A DNA stretch of 64,000 bases from Segatella hominis (GCF_004535825.1 NZ_SGVY01000003.1:62001-126000); one strand, 5' to 3'. Counted from the first letter of the stretch, positions 8,297-15,310 are shown. The notes: generated from the letters alone by a model not told the origin. A program made the numbers and translations.

Positions 8297-9643
8297 ATGA
8301 AATACAATACACATACACTCGACAACGGACTCCGCATCATCCATCTGCCTTCCGATAGCAAGGTAGTATATTGCGGTTATCAGATAAACGCCGGCACCCG
8401 CAATGAGGAACCTGGCGAAGAAGGACTCGCCCATTTCTGCGAGCACGTCACCTTCAAGGGCACTGAGCGGCGCAAGGCGTGGCACATTCTCAACTGTCTG
8501 GAGAGCGTGGGCGGCGACCTCAATGCCTACACCAACAAGGAGGGCACCGTATATTATTCTGCCATTCTGAAGGAGCACATCGCCAGGGCAGTGGATCTGC
8601 TTTCCGACATCGTGTTCCACTCCGTCTATCCGCAAGCGGAAATCGACAAGGAGGTGGAGGTGATCTGCGATGAGATTGAGAGTTACAACGATTCGCCTGC
8701 CGAACTGATCTATGATGAGTTTGAGAATATTCTCTTCAAGGGTTCGCCCTTAGGACATAATATTCTGGGCACTGCCGAGCAGGTTCGCTCCTTCACTACT
8801 GAGGATGCACTACGATTCACCCGCAAACTCTATCGCCCCGACAATGCGATATTCTTCGCTTATGGGGATATTGATTTCAAGAAGCTGGTGAAGCTTGTCA
8901 GGAGGGCACTCGCAGATGATGATTCGGGCAAGCTTGCTGAAGAGGATTGTCACGCAGATTTCGCAGATGACGCAGATTTCTCGGGAGACACGGGATTCGC
9001 GGGGGATGAGAATTCTATTACTACAGAAAAATCTGTGTCATCTGTGAAATCTGTGGGACCTAAAAATTATCCATCTGTGGGGGAAGAGATTGCCGGGCAG
9101 ACGATTGTGATGCAAAAGAATACCCATCAGGCGCATGTGATGATAGGAACAAGAGCCTACGATGTGAACGACGACCGACGAATGCCGCTCTATCTGCTCA
9201 ACAATATCCTCGGCGGACCGGGCATGAACGCTAAACTCAATCTCGCACTGAGAGAGCACAATGGACTGGTCTATACCGTGGAAAGCACGATGGTGGCCTA
9301 CGGAGATACGGGCACCTGGAGCATCTACTTCGGTTGCGATGAACACGACATCAAGCGCTGCCTGCGACTGGTGCGCAAAGAACTGGACCGGATGATGGAG
9401 AAACCGCTCTCCGACTCTCAACTGAAAGCTGCCAAAAAGCAGATTAAGGGTCAGATTGGCGTTGCCTGCGACAACCGTGAGAACTTCGCCCTCGATTTCG
9501 GTAAGAGCTTCCTCCACTATGGTTGGGAGAAAAACGTTGATTGCCTCTACGAACAGGTGGAAGCCATTACCAGCCAACAGATTCAAGACGTGGCAAGGGA
9601 ACTTTTCGACAAAGACAGACTCATCACCCTGATCTTCAAATGA
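8297..9643 (+). CDS. M16 family zinc metallopeptidase (insulinase/pitrilysin-like) with repeat-derived insert
   Basis: 448 residues. The inverted zinc motif is HFCEH (His46-x-x-Glu49-His50), followed by an M16 half-domain up to about 215; the second half-domain starts after QTIVMQKNTHQAHVMIG (about 265) and includes the conserved GLVYTVES. No signal peptide is seen, so it is probably cytoplasmic. Residues about 218-255, between the two half-domains, are Asp/Ser/Val-rich and encoded by an inverted repeat (8949-9060) that keeps the frame open. That insert accounts for a length about 35 residues above the usual 410. The family degrades peptides or processes precursors; the partner or substrate is not visible. 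Confidence 0.9.
   Translation: MKYNTHTLDNGLRIIHLPSDSKVVYCGYQINAGTRNEEPGEEGLAHFCEHVTFKGTERRKAWHILNCLESVGGDLNAYTNKEGTVYYSAILKEHIARAVDLLSDIVFHSVYPQAEIDKEVEVICDEIESYNDSPAELIYDEFENILFKGSPLGHNILGTAEQVRSFTTEDALRFTRKLYRPDNAIFFAYGDIDFKKLVKLVRRALADDDSGKLAEEDCHADFADDADFSGDTGFAGDENSITTEKSVSSVKSVGPKNYPSVGEEIAGQTIVMQKNTHQAHVMIGTRAYDVNDDRRMPLYLLNNILGGPGMNAKLNLALREHNGLVYTVESTMVAYGDTGTWSIYFGCDEHDIKRCLRLVRKELDRMMEKPLSDSQLKAAKKQIKGQIGVACDNRENFALDFGKSFLHYGWEKNVDCLYEQVEAITSQQIQDVARELFDKDRLITLIFK
8949..9060. repeat. inverted-repeat element inside the M16 coding sequence
   Basis: Left arm 8949-8981 is built from GCAGATTTCGCAGATGACG units; right arm 9027-9060 from ATCTGTGTCATCTGTGAAA units. The arms are complementary over about 33 bases. 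The differences I checked are mainly C-G-C on the left facing T-G-T on the right, which become G.U pairs in RNA. From memory, similar TCTGTG-type units occur between genes in related genomes (not checked). Here the element is translated in frame. Confidence 0.8.
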
Positions 9644-9674
9644 GAAAGACAATTAAATGAGAAATTACAAATGA

Positions 9675-9722
9675 GAAAGGCAACTGCGAAGGGAAAACTA
9701 CACCCCCTGCAATTGCCTTTAT
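9675..9722 (+). terminator. terminator-like hairpin after the M16 gene
   Basis: AAAGGCAACTGC pairs with GCAATTGCCTTTAT with one mismatch, loop about 20 bases, followed by a modest T/A-rich tail. Confidence 0.6.
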
Positions 9723-10053
9723 ATTACCTATTGAATTAATAACTGCCTTTTCAAAAACTGATTTCATCCGGTTCGGCCAGCAAACAGTTTTTTCTGAAAC
9801 CCAACCGCCATGAAACAAAAAAAGGAGCTTTTCGCCCCTCATAGCGGAAGCCCATTTGGCTTCCTCTTCGTTCAAAAACTACTTTCAAACGCGGAGATTT
9901 TCATCTCCAATTCAAACTTTAAACACAGGGACTTTCACCCCTAAAACTCTAACTAAACGCAGGGATTCACACCCCAATCTAACCATTTTTTCGAAACCCA
10001 TGACTACGGTTCCGTTCGCATGATTCCCTCTTAGGAAACCTTCTTGGCTAAGC

Positions 10054-10134
10054 CTAAGCGAGGTCGTTCTTGATTGCACTAACCTCAGCTGCAACAGCTA
10101 CCAATACTGCGAAAACCATACCTAAAACTAACAT
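10054..10134 (-). CDS. 26-residue hydrophobic small protein (candidate)
   Basis: ATG at 10134 is preceded by AGAAAGGTAAAAATT, a fair ribosome-binding site, and TAG ends at 10054. The product starts MLVLGMVFAVLVAVAA, enough for one membrane helix, and ends in a polar tail AIKNDLA. It lies in the middle of the structured transcript described above, which has its own promoter and terminator. Size and hydrophobicity recall type I toxins or small membrane proteins, but no family is recognised and the ORF could also be a regulatory leader peptide. Evidence is position, ribosome-binding site and composition only. Confidence 0.45.
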   Translation of the reverse strand: MLVLGMVFAVLVAVAAEVSAIKNDLA

Positions 10135-10188
10135 AATTTTTACCTTTCTTTTTTTAAGAGATTGCTTCCCGAAGAAAGACAACCTCAA

Positions 10189-10395
10189 GTTATCCTAATA
10201 ATCTTTACCTACCTCTATATTGAAGACTCCGAAGAGCCTGTCAACTTTCATTTGTTATCCTATCTGCAATCTTTTGCCTTTATCTTAACTTTTCCAGCAA
10301 TCTTTTCATGTTCTTCTTAGCAATCTCTTCATGCCTTCCAAGCTCGTTCTATGCTTATCCTAACAATCTTTTTTTTCTTATCCTAACAATCTTTT
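10189..10395 (-). repeat. six degenerate TTATCCTAACAATCTTTT repeats in the leader
   Basis: Copies at 10190-10206, 10255-10275, 10281-10306, 10311-10329, 10355-10376 and 10377-10395 (the last two nearly identical). A single inverted copy, AAGAGATTGCTT on the plus strand, lies at about 10156-10167 just before the small ORF's ribosome-binding site. Confidence 0.65.
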
Positions 10396-10420
10396 GTAAC
10401 CTTGTATCTTATTTCTGGTG

Positions 10421-10452
10421 CAAAGGTATAACTTTTTGTGTGCGCACACAAA
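10421..10452 (-). promoter_or_regulatory. consensus promoter with an 18-bp perfect palindrome in the spacer
   Basis: Minus strand TTTG (plus 10449-10452), 20 bases, TACCTTTG (plus 10421-10428). The palindrome TTTGTGTGCGCACACAAA at 10435-10452 covers the -33 box and most of the spacer, a natural place for a repressor operator. Confidence 0.75.
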
Positions 10453-11167
10453 CAATTTAAGAGAAAAGTTTCCATACACTCTGTTTTTTTGATTTAAGTC
10501 AAGAAACCGGGGTAAATAGTACCTGCATGGAAGCCAGCCAGTCATGCCATGGGTCTGATAAACCACCAGAATATCCTGCAGAGTGATAATTCAAGTTTCG
10601 CAAGTTCAGTCTATTTATATTATAATTAAGGTGATATCGTATCTATTTTATACTCAATAAATGCCCTTTTCGTACTAAAAACAATCATTTGATAACCATT
10701 TTTTAGCGATATTGGGGCTTTTTCCAGCATTTTTGCCACAGCAAATGCAAAAGGATAAAAACATAAAAAGGACGAATACCAGCGCCTGAAACACGCTGAT
10801 ATTCGCCCTTCGATATACACACAAATACTTGAGAGTCAAACACTTTTTAGCAAACACATCTAACATAGATTTGCTTTCTAAGAAATGGCAAATCCGTTCA
10901 AAATCGGTCATGGTCATTTTCGGTCAAAATGAAAATGGAATTGGTCAAAGTAGTCTATAATATATTATAGGATAAAAGAGCGCCCCCGAAATGATTTTGA
11001 CCGAAGATGACCATGACCAAATGACCGCTTCATCAAAATCCAGGGCCGCTAACCTTCATTTTTCTTCCAAATCAATCAAAATGCACAAAACGATTGCCAA
11101 AATATCGCGATAAAACGTTATCAATCAAGCACTTACGAAAATGCCACCGAAATCTATAGCGAAATAA
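10453..11167. other. gene-poor 0.7 kb with hairpins and an inverted repeat
   Basis: No convincing gene is seen. The stretch has a hairpin GAATACCAGCG/CGCTGATATTC at about 10775-10807, and the GGTCA inverted repeat listed separately. Minus-strand frames here (for example 10675-10917) begin inside that inverted repeat and look like chance or decayed sequence. Confidence 0.5.
10906..11018. repeat. inverted repeat of GGTCA-rich arms
   Basis: GGTCATGGTCATTTTCGGTC... (10906-10929) and its complement (10995-11018) match over 24 bases with one mismatch. The loop holds a perfect 16-bp palindrome CTATAATATATTATAG (10955-10970) and a further TTGGTCAAAG. GGTCA occurs four times on the left side. It could be a mobile-element end, an operator cluster or a MITE. 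Confidence 0.7.
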
Positions 11168-11199
11168 TTTGTTTTCAATTCCCAAAAGTTGTACCTTTG
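11168..11199 (+). promoter_or_regulatory. consensus promoter facing into a small ORF
   Basis: TTTG 11168-11171, 20 bases, TACCTTTG 11192-11199. The downstream stretch GTACCTTTGCACCAG closely resembles the promoter at 10421, which points the other way. Confidence 0.7.
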
Positions 11200-11270
11200 C
11201 ACCAGCAATCGAAAGAAAGTTTCTCTTGTACTGGAAGTCAGGCTTAATAGACGACTAACCTCAGTCATCA

Positions 11271-11426
11271 ATGATGACCAAAATAAGGGCAAGAAACGGG
11301 GGGCAAGCAAAGTCACGTATCAACCAGACAAGGAAAGAGGGTAAGAATCCAGACGAGGCCGACCTCAACCTGGTGAAGACCGAAAAGAAAAATGCCTTCG
11401 CCGTATCATTTTTGTCTTACAAATAG
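11271..11426 (+). CDS. small basic ORF, possibly a gene remnant
   Basis: ATG ATG at 11271 opens 51 codons ending TAG 11424-11426, overlapping the stop of the convergent WbqC gene by about 10 bases. The product is polar and Lys/Arg-rich (MMTKIRARNGGQAKSR...) and not recognised. In its favour is a consensus promoter 75 bases upstream. Against it are no clear ribosome-binding site, no known family, and a tail that runs into another gene. It may be the truncated 5' end of a longer gene removed when the gene-poor region was rearranged. Confidence 0.3.
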   Translation: MMTKIRARNGGQAKSRINQTRKEGKNPDEADLNLVKTEKKNAFAVSFLSYK

Positions 11427-12127
11427 AATATCGCCTCATTGCCCTCATTGAAAAGCAGGTCGAGAATGCTCATGTTGGGCAAGAAACCATGTTTCTGCTC
11501 ATACACCTGATAATAGCGCTGAGGAATGAAATCTGCATCAGGAAGAGGCTTTTTCGGACGAATCGCATCACGGAAATCCCGTATTTGAGCGTTGAATGTT
11601 GAGTGTTGAGTGTTGAATTGGGCTTGCGCTTCTGGGCTATTGAATTCTTCACTCTTCACTCTTCCTTCTTCACTTAAAAAGCTCTTCATTCTTCGTTCTT
11701 CACTTAAAACGTATCGGTCTGTAACCGAGACTTTCGGACGGATGTCGAGCAGTTCTATCATCTTCTCCATGATTTCCATATTGAAATCAAAGAGGAATTC
11801 GTATTTCTTCTCGTAGAAAGGGCGGATGTCGTCCTGATAATACTCGAAGAAAGGACTCTCACCATAAGCCGAGAGAAGCGCATTCCAATGCACGTGGCGC
11901 CAGTTGGCATGGTCGGAAATGCGAATATCCTTCATCGCCAGCGAAGTGCCGTGATTGGTAGGAATGGTGAGAGAAAGAGGACCATTGGTGGTAGGGATAA
12001 TCATTCGGTTGCGGTAAGTCTGCTTGATAAAGCTCTCATGGCGCTCTATCAGGCACTCCTCATAGCGGTTCAGCTTCTGATACCACTGCACAGGACCGAA
12101 ATACGTGGAAGATAATATTGCTTTCAA
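11417..12127 (-). CDS. WbqC family protein with repeat-derived insert
   Basis: 236 residues. The N-terminus KAILSSTYFGPVQWYQKL and SDHANWRHVHWNAL are typical of the WbqC-like family, related to polysaccharide biosynthesis proteins of unknown reaction. The frame has no ATG: it opens at TTG 12127 (or the preceding ATT), with a stop just upstream, so a TTG start is likely. Residues about 138-180 (LSEERRMKSFLSEEGRVKSEE and then NTQHSTFNAQ) are encoded by interspersed-repeat sequence at 11587-11709 and are absent from what I know of the family. It lies downstream of dapB, lepB and the signal-peptidase paralogue on the same strand and may share their transcript. Confidence 0.85.
   Translation of the reverse strand: MKAILSSTYFGPVQWYQKLNRYEECLIERHESFIKQTYRNRMIIPTTNGPLSLTIPTNHGTSLAMKDIRISDHANWRHVHWNALLSAYGESPFFEYYQDDIRPFYEKKYEFLFDFNMEIMEKMIELLDIRPKVSVTDRYVLSEERRMKSFLSEEGRVKSEEFNSPEAQAQFNTQHSTFNAQIRDFRDAIRPKKPLPDADFIPQRYYQVYEQKHGFLPNMSILDLLFNEGNEAIFYL
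11587..11709. repeat. interspersed-repeat sequence inside the WbqC gene
   Basis: On the plus strand GTTGAATGTTGAGTGTTGAG at 11591-11610 and TTCACTCTTCACTCTTCCTT-type sequence at 11640-11709. The second type is the same family seen at gene ends at 17060-17090, 18295-18320 and 34080-34115 (AGTGAAGAACGAAGAGTGAA). Confidence 0.75.
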
Positions 12128-12240
12128 AATCTTTTTCTTTTAATAGTTTGGGGTTCTTGAAATTTCTGTCTCTTATCTATAAAATGAAATTGAACAACTT
12201 GATTGGGATAAACCAACTGATGAAAACTGGTTCAAAATAA

Positions 12241-12280
12241 AAATAAACTGTCAACAGTCAACAGTTAACAGTTTATTTTT
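12241..12280 (-). terminator. repeat-family hairpin acting as terminator
   Basis: AAATAAACTGTCAAC pairs with GTTAACAGTTTATTT around AGTCAACA, 10 bases past the stop of the gene at 12291. It belongs to the GTCAACAGTTAACAGT repeat family, also found at about 18434, 28438 and 33975. Confidence 0.75.
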
Positions 12281-12290
12281 CTATACTTGT

Positions 12291-12764
12291 CTAAAACAAC
12301 TTATATGCTTTTCCGATAATCTGATGCTTGTGGACAATGGTTTTTCCCTTCGCCGTGCGCACGAGATAGAAGCGGCAATCCTTGCAGCCGCAGCGCTTGC
12401 AGCAGATGGTAGGAATGACGTATCGCTCCCTGCCCATGCGAATCGTATCGCCAGGCATCTGCTCGATGACTCCGATGAAATTGGCTTCCATCCAGCCCCG
12501 CACATAAGAGCCTTTCTTCTCCCTACCCATATATTTCGACTTCGGAGTAACGAGGCACTCTACGGAATCGGCAAAAACTATTGTCTCGCCACGGTGAAAA
12601 ATATCGCAGTCAATCCTGTTCACTATCACTCTGTTACCCTCCTTCAGCTGGGGAGGAAGCCCACCTTCGGGCACAGAAAAGACAGTGAATACATAGGTGC
12701 GGATGCCCCATGCTAAGAGCAATGCCAGCACCAATGAGAGGAGGAATTTGAATGCTATTTTCAA
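12291..12764 (-). CDS. degenerate S26 (signal peptidase I-like) membrane protein
   Basis: 157 residues with an N-terminal membrane helix (about 7-28) and a LepB-like core: VIVNRI, a MPGDTI turn and a C-terminal HQIIGKAYKL. The catalytic Ser expected in P-S-x-S-M is replaced by VPEGGLPPQL, and the general-base Lys expected before the PGDT turn (as in LepB YVKRCVGLPG) is replaced in FIGVIEQMPG. A cysteine cluster CCKRCGCKDC follows, unlike ordinary signal peptidases and reminiscent of a metal-binding knuckle. It lies 30 bases after lepB on the same strand. I infer a non-catalytic partner or a diverged protein; an unusual active site cannot be excluded. Confidence 0.75.
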   Translation of the reverse strand: MKIAFKFLLSLVLALLLAWGIRTYVFTVFSVPEGGLPPQLKEGNRVIVNRIDCDIFHRGETIVFADSVECLVTPKSKYMGREKKGSYVRGWMEANFIGVIEQMPGDTIRMGRERYVIPTICCKRCGCKDCRFYLVRTAKGKTIVHKHQIIGKAYKLF

Positions 12765-12794
12765 ACCGTCTGAATCTTACTTTTGTTATCGACC

Positions 12795-14243
12795 TTACTT
12801 GATGTTATCGACAAACTTGAAGAGTCGGTTCCAGCGAATACCCGAGAAGCCCGGATGGTCTGGACTGTGGCTCCACCAGATGAAGATAGGTTTGCCCACC
12901 ACATGATCCTCAGGCACAAAGCCCCAATAGCGGGAGTCGGCTGAATTGTGGCGGTTATCGCCCATCATCCAGTAATAGTCGAGCTTGAAGGTGTAACTCT
13001 TCGCCTGCTTGCCGTTGATGAAGATGCGGCCCTGGCGGTCCACCTTCAGGTCGTTGCCCTCATACACCTTGATGCAACGCTCATATACAGGCAGATTCTT
13101 CAGCGTGAGGGCGATAGACTGGCCCTTCTTCGGAATCCATACCGGACCGTAATTATCGCGCGTCCAACCCGTATAGGCATTCAGCGGATAGAGGTCGCCA
13201 TAAGTAGCATCGGTATTGATGGAGATGCTCTCCACCAGATTTTTATTGGCCTTCAGAGCGAGATAAGCCTTGCGGGTAAGCGGAATAGCGCCCGACTGGT
13301 TGTAGGTCAGCAAGTCTTCATTGGTAATGCCCAACTCGTCTGCCAAATCCATCGGGAACTCGCCCTTGAGCTTCATCTTGTAGGTATATTGCACATTGTC
13401 AGGCTCCTTGTTGGCCTTGCCGTCCAGATATACGATGCGATTCTTGATCTGCAGGGTCTGTCCTGGCAAACCAACGCAGCGCTTCACGTAGTTCTCGCGG
13501 CGGTCGGTAGGTCGGCTGATGATGTCGCCATATTCGCCCGGATTGCTCACGATGTAGCTTCTGCCCACCTGGTAAACCTGCTCGAAATACTGGCGCTGCT
13601 GCAGCGGATTCATCTGTCTCACGTCCTTGGAAAGTCCGTTCTGCTCCAAAATCTGCTCGCCGAATCCATACACCATCTGGTAGTAATCCTGTGCCTGATA
13701 GCGCTCTTCATTCACCAAGGTATCGCCCGCAGGATAATTGAACACCACGATGTCGTTGAGCTTCACATCGCCCAATCCCTTCACGCGGCGATAATCCCAA
13801 TGAGGCCATTCACAGTAGCTCTTCACGTTGACCAGCGGCATGGTGTGCTGGGTGAGAGGCATGGTGAGTGGAGTCTGAGGAATACGTGGACCGTAGCTCA
13901 CCTTGCTCACGAAGAGATAATCGCCCGTGAGAAGGCTCTTCTCGAGAGATGAAGACGGAATCACATAGTTCTGGAAGAAGAACAGGTTGATGAAATACAC
14001 TGCCACGAGGGCGAATACCAGAGCATCTACCCAGCTCATGATGAAGCGTACAGGACCCTCGGAGTCCTTCCACCACTGCCAGCGTATCTTCTTGGTAATA
14101 TACACATCAAAGATGAATGGCACGACGATCAGTCCCAGCCAACTCTTCAACCAGATGAGGAATGCAAGGTACAGTACTATCACAATGGCAAACTTCGTCC
14201 ACTGCACCTTCATATTCAGTTTTTGTTTCTCTTTATCTATCAT
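12795..14243 (-). CDS. lepB: signal peptidase I
   Basis: 482 residues, the long Bacteroidota form. Two N-terminal membrane segments (about 15-50 and 68-92) precede the catalytic region. IPSSSLEKSL provides the nucleophile (Ser99) and ENYVKRCVGLPG the general-base Lys; GDNRHNSADSRYWGFVP is the conserved box E. It removes signal peptides from exported preproteins on the periplasmic side of the inner membrane. A large insert between the Ser and Lys motifs and a second one after LPGQ are common in this phylum. It is followed by the degenerate paralogue and preceded by dapB, all on the minus strand. Confidence 0.95.
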   Translation of the reverse strand: MIDKEKQKLNMKVQWTKFAIVIVLYLAFLIWLKSWLGLIVVPFIFDVYITKKIRWQWWKDSEGPVRFIMSWVDALVFALVAVYFINLFFFQNYVIPSSSLEKSLLTGDYLFVSKVSYGPRIPQTPLTMPLTQHTMPLVNVKSYCEWPHWDYRRVKGLGDVKLNDIVVFNYPAGDTLVNEERYQAQDYYQMVYGFGEQILEQNGLSKDVRQMNPLQQRQYFEQVYQVGRSYIVSNPGEYGDIISRPTDRRENYVKRCVGLPGQTLQIKNRIVYLDGKANKEPDNVQYTYKMKLKGEFPMDLADELGITNEDLLTYNQSGAIPLTRKAYLALKANKNLVESISINTDATYGDLYPLNAYTGWTRDNYGPVWIPKKGQSIALTLKNLPVYERCIKVYEGNDLKVDRQGRIFINGKQAKSYTFKLDYYWMMGDNRHNSADSRYWGFVPEDHVVGKPIFIWWSHSPDHPGFSGIRWNRLFKFVDNIK

Positions 14244-14349
14244 TTTTTTCTCTTTTTTCTGCTTATCAGATCAGAACGTTTTTATTAGGAACTGCTTAAA
14301 GATTCCATCAGAATTTCATCCTTAGAACCAATCTGAACCTGTTTATCAT

Positions 14350-15111
14350 TTAGAACTTAAAGAGATCTGATGTGGTGAGCAGACCGGAATGGTTGGCTGT
14401 GAACTCAGCTGCAAGCACAGCTCCGAGCGCGAAGCCCTTGCGTGAATGAGCACTGTGCTCAATGGTAATCATATCGGCATCAGAATCGTACATCACGGCA
14501 TGGATTCCAGGAACCTCGCCATCGCGCACGCAGTTGATCACCAAATCCTCATCAGTGATGTTCTGATCGCCCTCGTCGTGATGACCGTCCTCAGTCCAGT
14601 AAGTCACGCCGCGCTTCCAGTCTTTCTTGCGGTCGATATTGTCGATGATTTCCTCTGCCAGGGTGATGGCAGTGCCAGAAGGAGCATCGAGCTTATGTAC
14701 GTGGTGGGTTTCCTGCATACATACAGAGTACTGTGGGAACCCGTTCATGATCTTAGCCAGATAACGGTTGACGGCAGAGAAGATAGCCACACCGATACTG
14801 AAATTAGAGGCCCAGAAGAGGGTCTGCTTACCGTCGGCGCAAAGTTTCTCCACGTCTTCCTTATGGTCTTTCATCCATCCGGTAGAACCCGAAACCACCT
14901 TTACATTGTGGGAGAAAGCCTTGAGATAGTTGCCGTAAGCGGCAGTAGGGTTGGTAAACTCGATAGCCACATCCGCAGAGCAGAACTCCGGGCTGTCGAT
15001 ATCTTCAGGGTTATTTACGTCAATCTTACATACGATTTCATGGCCACGCTGCAAGGCGATCTCTTCGATCATGTGTCCCATCTTGCCGTAGCCTATCAAA
15101 GCTATTTTCAT
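14350..15111 (-). CDS. dapB: 4-hydroxy-tetrahydrodipicolinate reductase
   Basis: 253 residues from the ATG at 15111; a longer frame from 15156 would add 15 unlikely residues right at the -7 box. GYGKMGH is the NAD(P)-binding loop, and ETHHVHKLDAPSGTA is the DapB substrate/catalytic signature (His-His and Lys). It reduces hydroxy-tetrahydrodipicolinate in lysine and diaminopimelate synthesis. First gene of a likely unit dapB-lepB-S26 paralogue-wbqC, with gaps of about 106 and 30 bases before the first two followers and about 160 bases before wbqC. Confidence 0.96.
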   Translation of the reverse strand: MKIALIGYGKMGHMIEEIALQRGHEIVCKIDVNNPEDIDSPEFCSADVAIEFTNPTAAYGNYLKAFSHNVKVVSGSTGWMKDHKEDVEKLCADGKQTLFWASNFSIGVAIFSAVNRYLAKIMNGFPQYSVCMQETHHVHKLDAPSGTAITLAEEIIDNIDRKKDWKRGVTYWTEDGHHDEGDQNITDEDLVINCVRDGEVPGIHAVMYDSDADMITIEHSAHSRKGFALGAVLAAEFTANHSGLLTTSDLFKF

Positions 15112-15143
15112 TGTTATCTTGTTTTTTTGTTTATTCCTTTCGG

Positions 15144-15151
15144 CAAAAATA
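15144..15151 (-). promoter_or_regulatory. -7 box for dapB
   Basis: Minus strand TATTTTTG, about 33 bases before the chosen ATG; the upstream box is poor. Confidence 0.5.
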
Positions 15152-15226
15152 ATCAAAAATCTTGGAAAAACCGATTTATTTGTAGAAAAAAGCGCATTAT
15201 TATAGTAATAAATAGAAAATTTTGCT

Positions 15227-15234
15227 TATTTTTG
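15227..15234 (+). promoter_or_regulatory. -7 box for the thioesterase gene
   Basis: TATTTTTG, matching TAnnTTTG, 77 bases before the ATG at 15311; no clear TTTG at the right distance. Confidence 0.5.
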
Positions 15235-15310
15235 CAGTGATTTGGGGCAAAATCGTATGATTCTAAACATTTTAGCCTACTTCTGAAAGAATTTAAAAAA
15301 AATAAAAGAT

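Larger units (their letters stand above)
9816..10414 (-). ncRNA. candidate structured transcript with hairpin ladder and embedded small ORF
   Basis: A consensus promoter (10421-10452) should start a minus-strand RNA near 10414. From 5' to 3' it contains six AAAGATTGyTAGGATAAG-like repeats (10395 down to 10190), a UUCG-capped hairpin holding a reverse-complement copy of the repeat, a 26-codon ORF (10134-10054), and a CTTAGG/CCTAAG hairpin. Three hairpins then follow at exact 34-base spacing (plus starts 9955, 9921, 9887), stems GGGGU/AUCCC, GGGGU/GUCCC and GGAGAU/AUCUCC, each closed by a GNRA tetraloop (GUGA, GAAA, GAAA). Last come GGAAGCC/GGCTTCC (9846-9864) and a GGGGC/GCTCC hairpin with seven T (9816-9839) as terminator. 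I match it to no known RNA family. Whether the RNA or the peptide is the functional product is open. Confidence 0.6.

Noticed and set aside
8949-9060. CRISPR-like array
   Set aside because: The repeated CAGATT/TCTGTG units are too short and irregular, form an inverted pair, and have no spacers of constant length or cas genes.
9912-10094. 60-codon minus-strand frame across the hairpin ladder
   Set aside because: It overlaps the better-supported small ORF in another frame, and the sequence is explained by the tandem hairpins.
10675-10917. Minus-strand frame of 80 codons in the gene-poor stretch
   Set aside because: It begins inside the GGTCA inverted repeat, has no ribosome-binding site or promoter, and its composition is not clearly coding. 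It could be decayed mobile-element sequence but cannot be supported as a gene.
12291-12764. Pseudogene of lepB
   Set aside because: The frame is intact, has its own hydrophobic N-terminus and a distinctive Cys cluster, and shows no frameshift relative to LepB, so a diverged functional protein is more likely.
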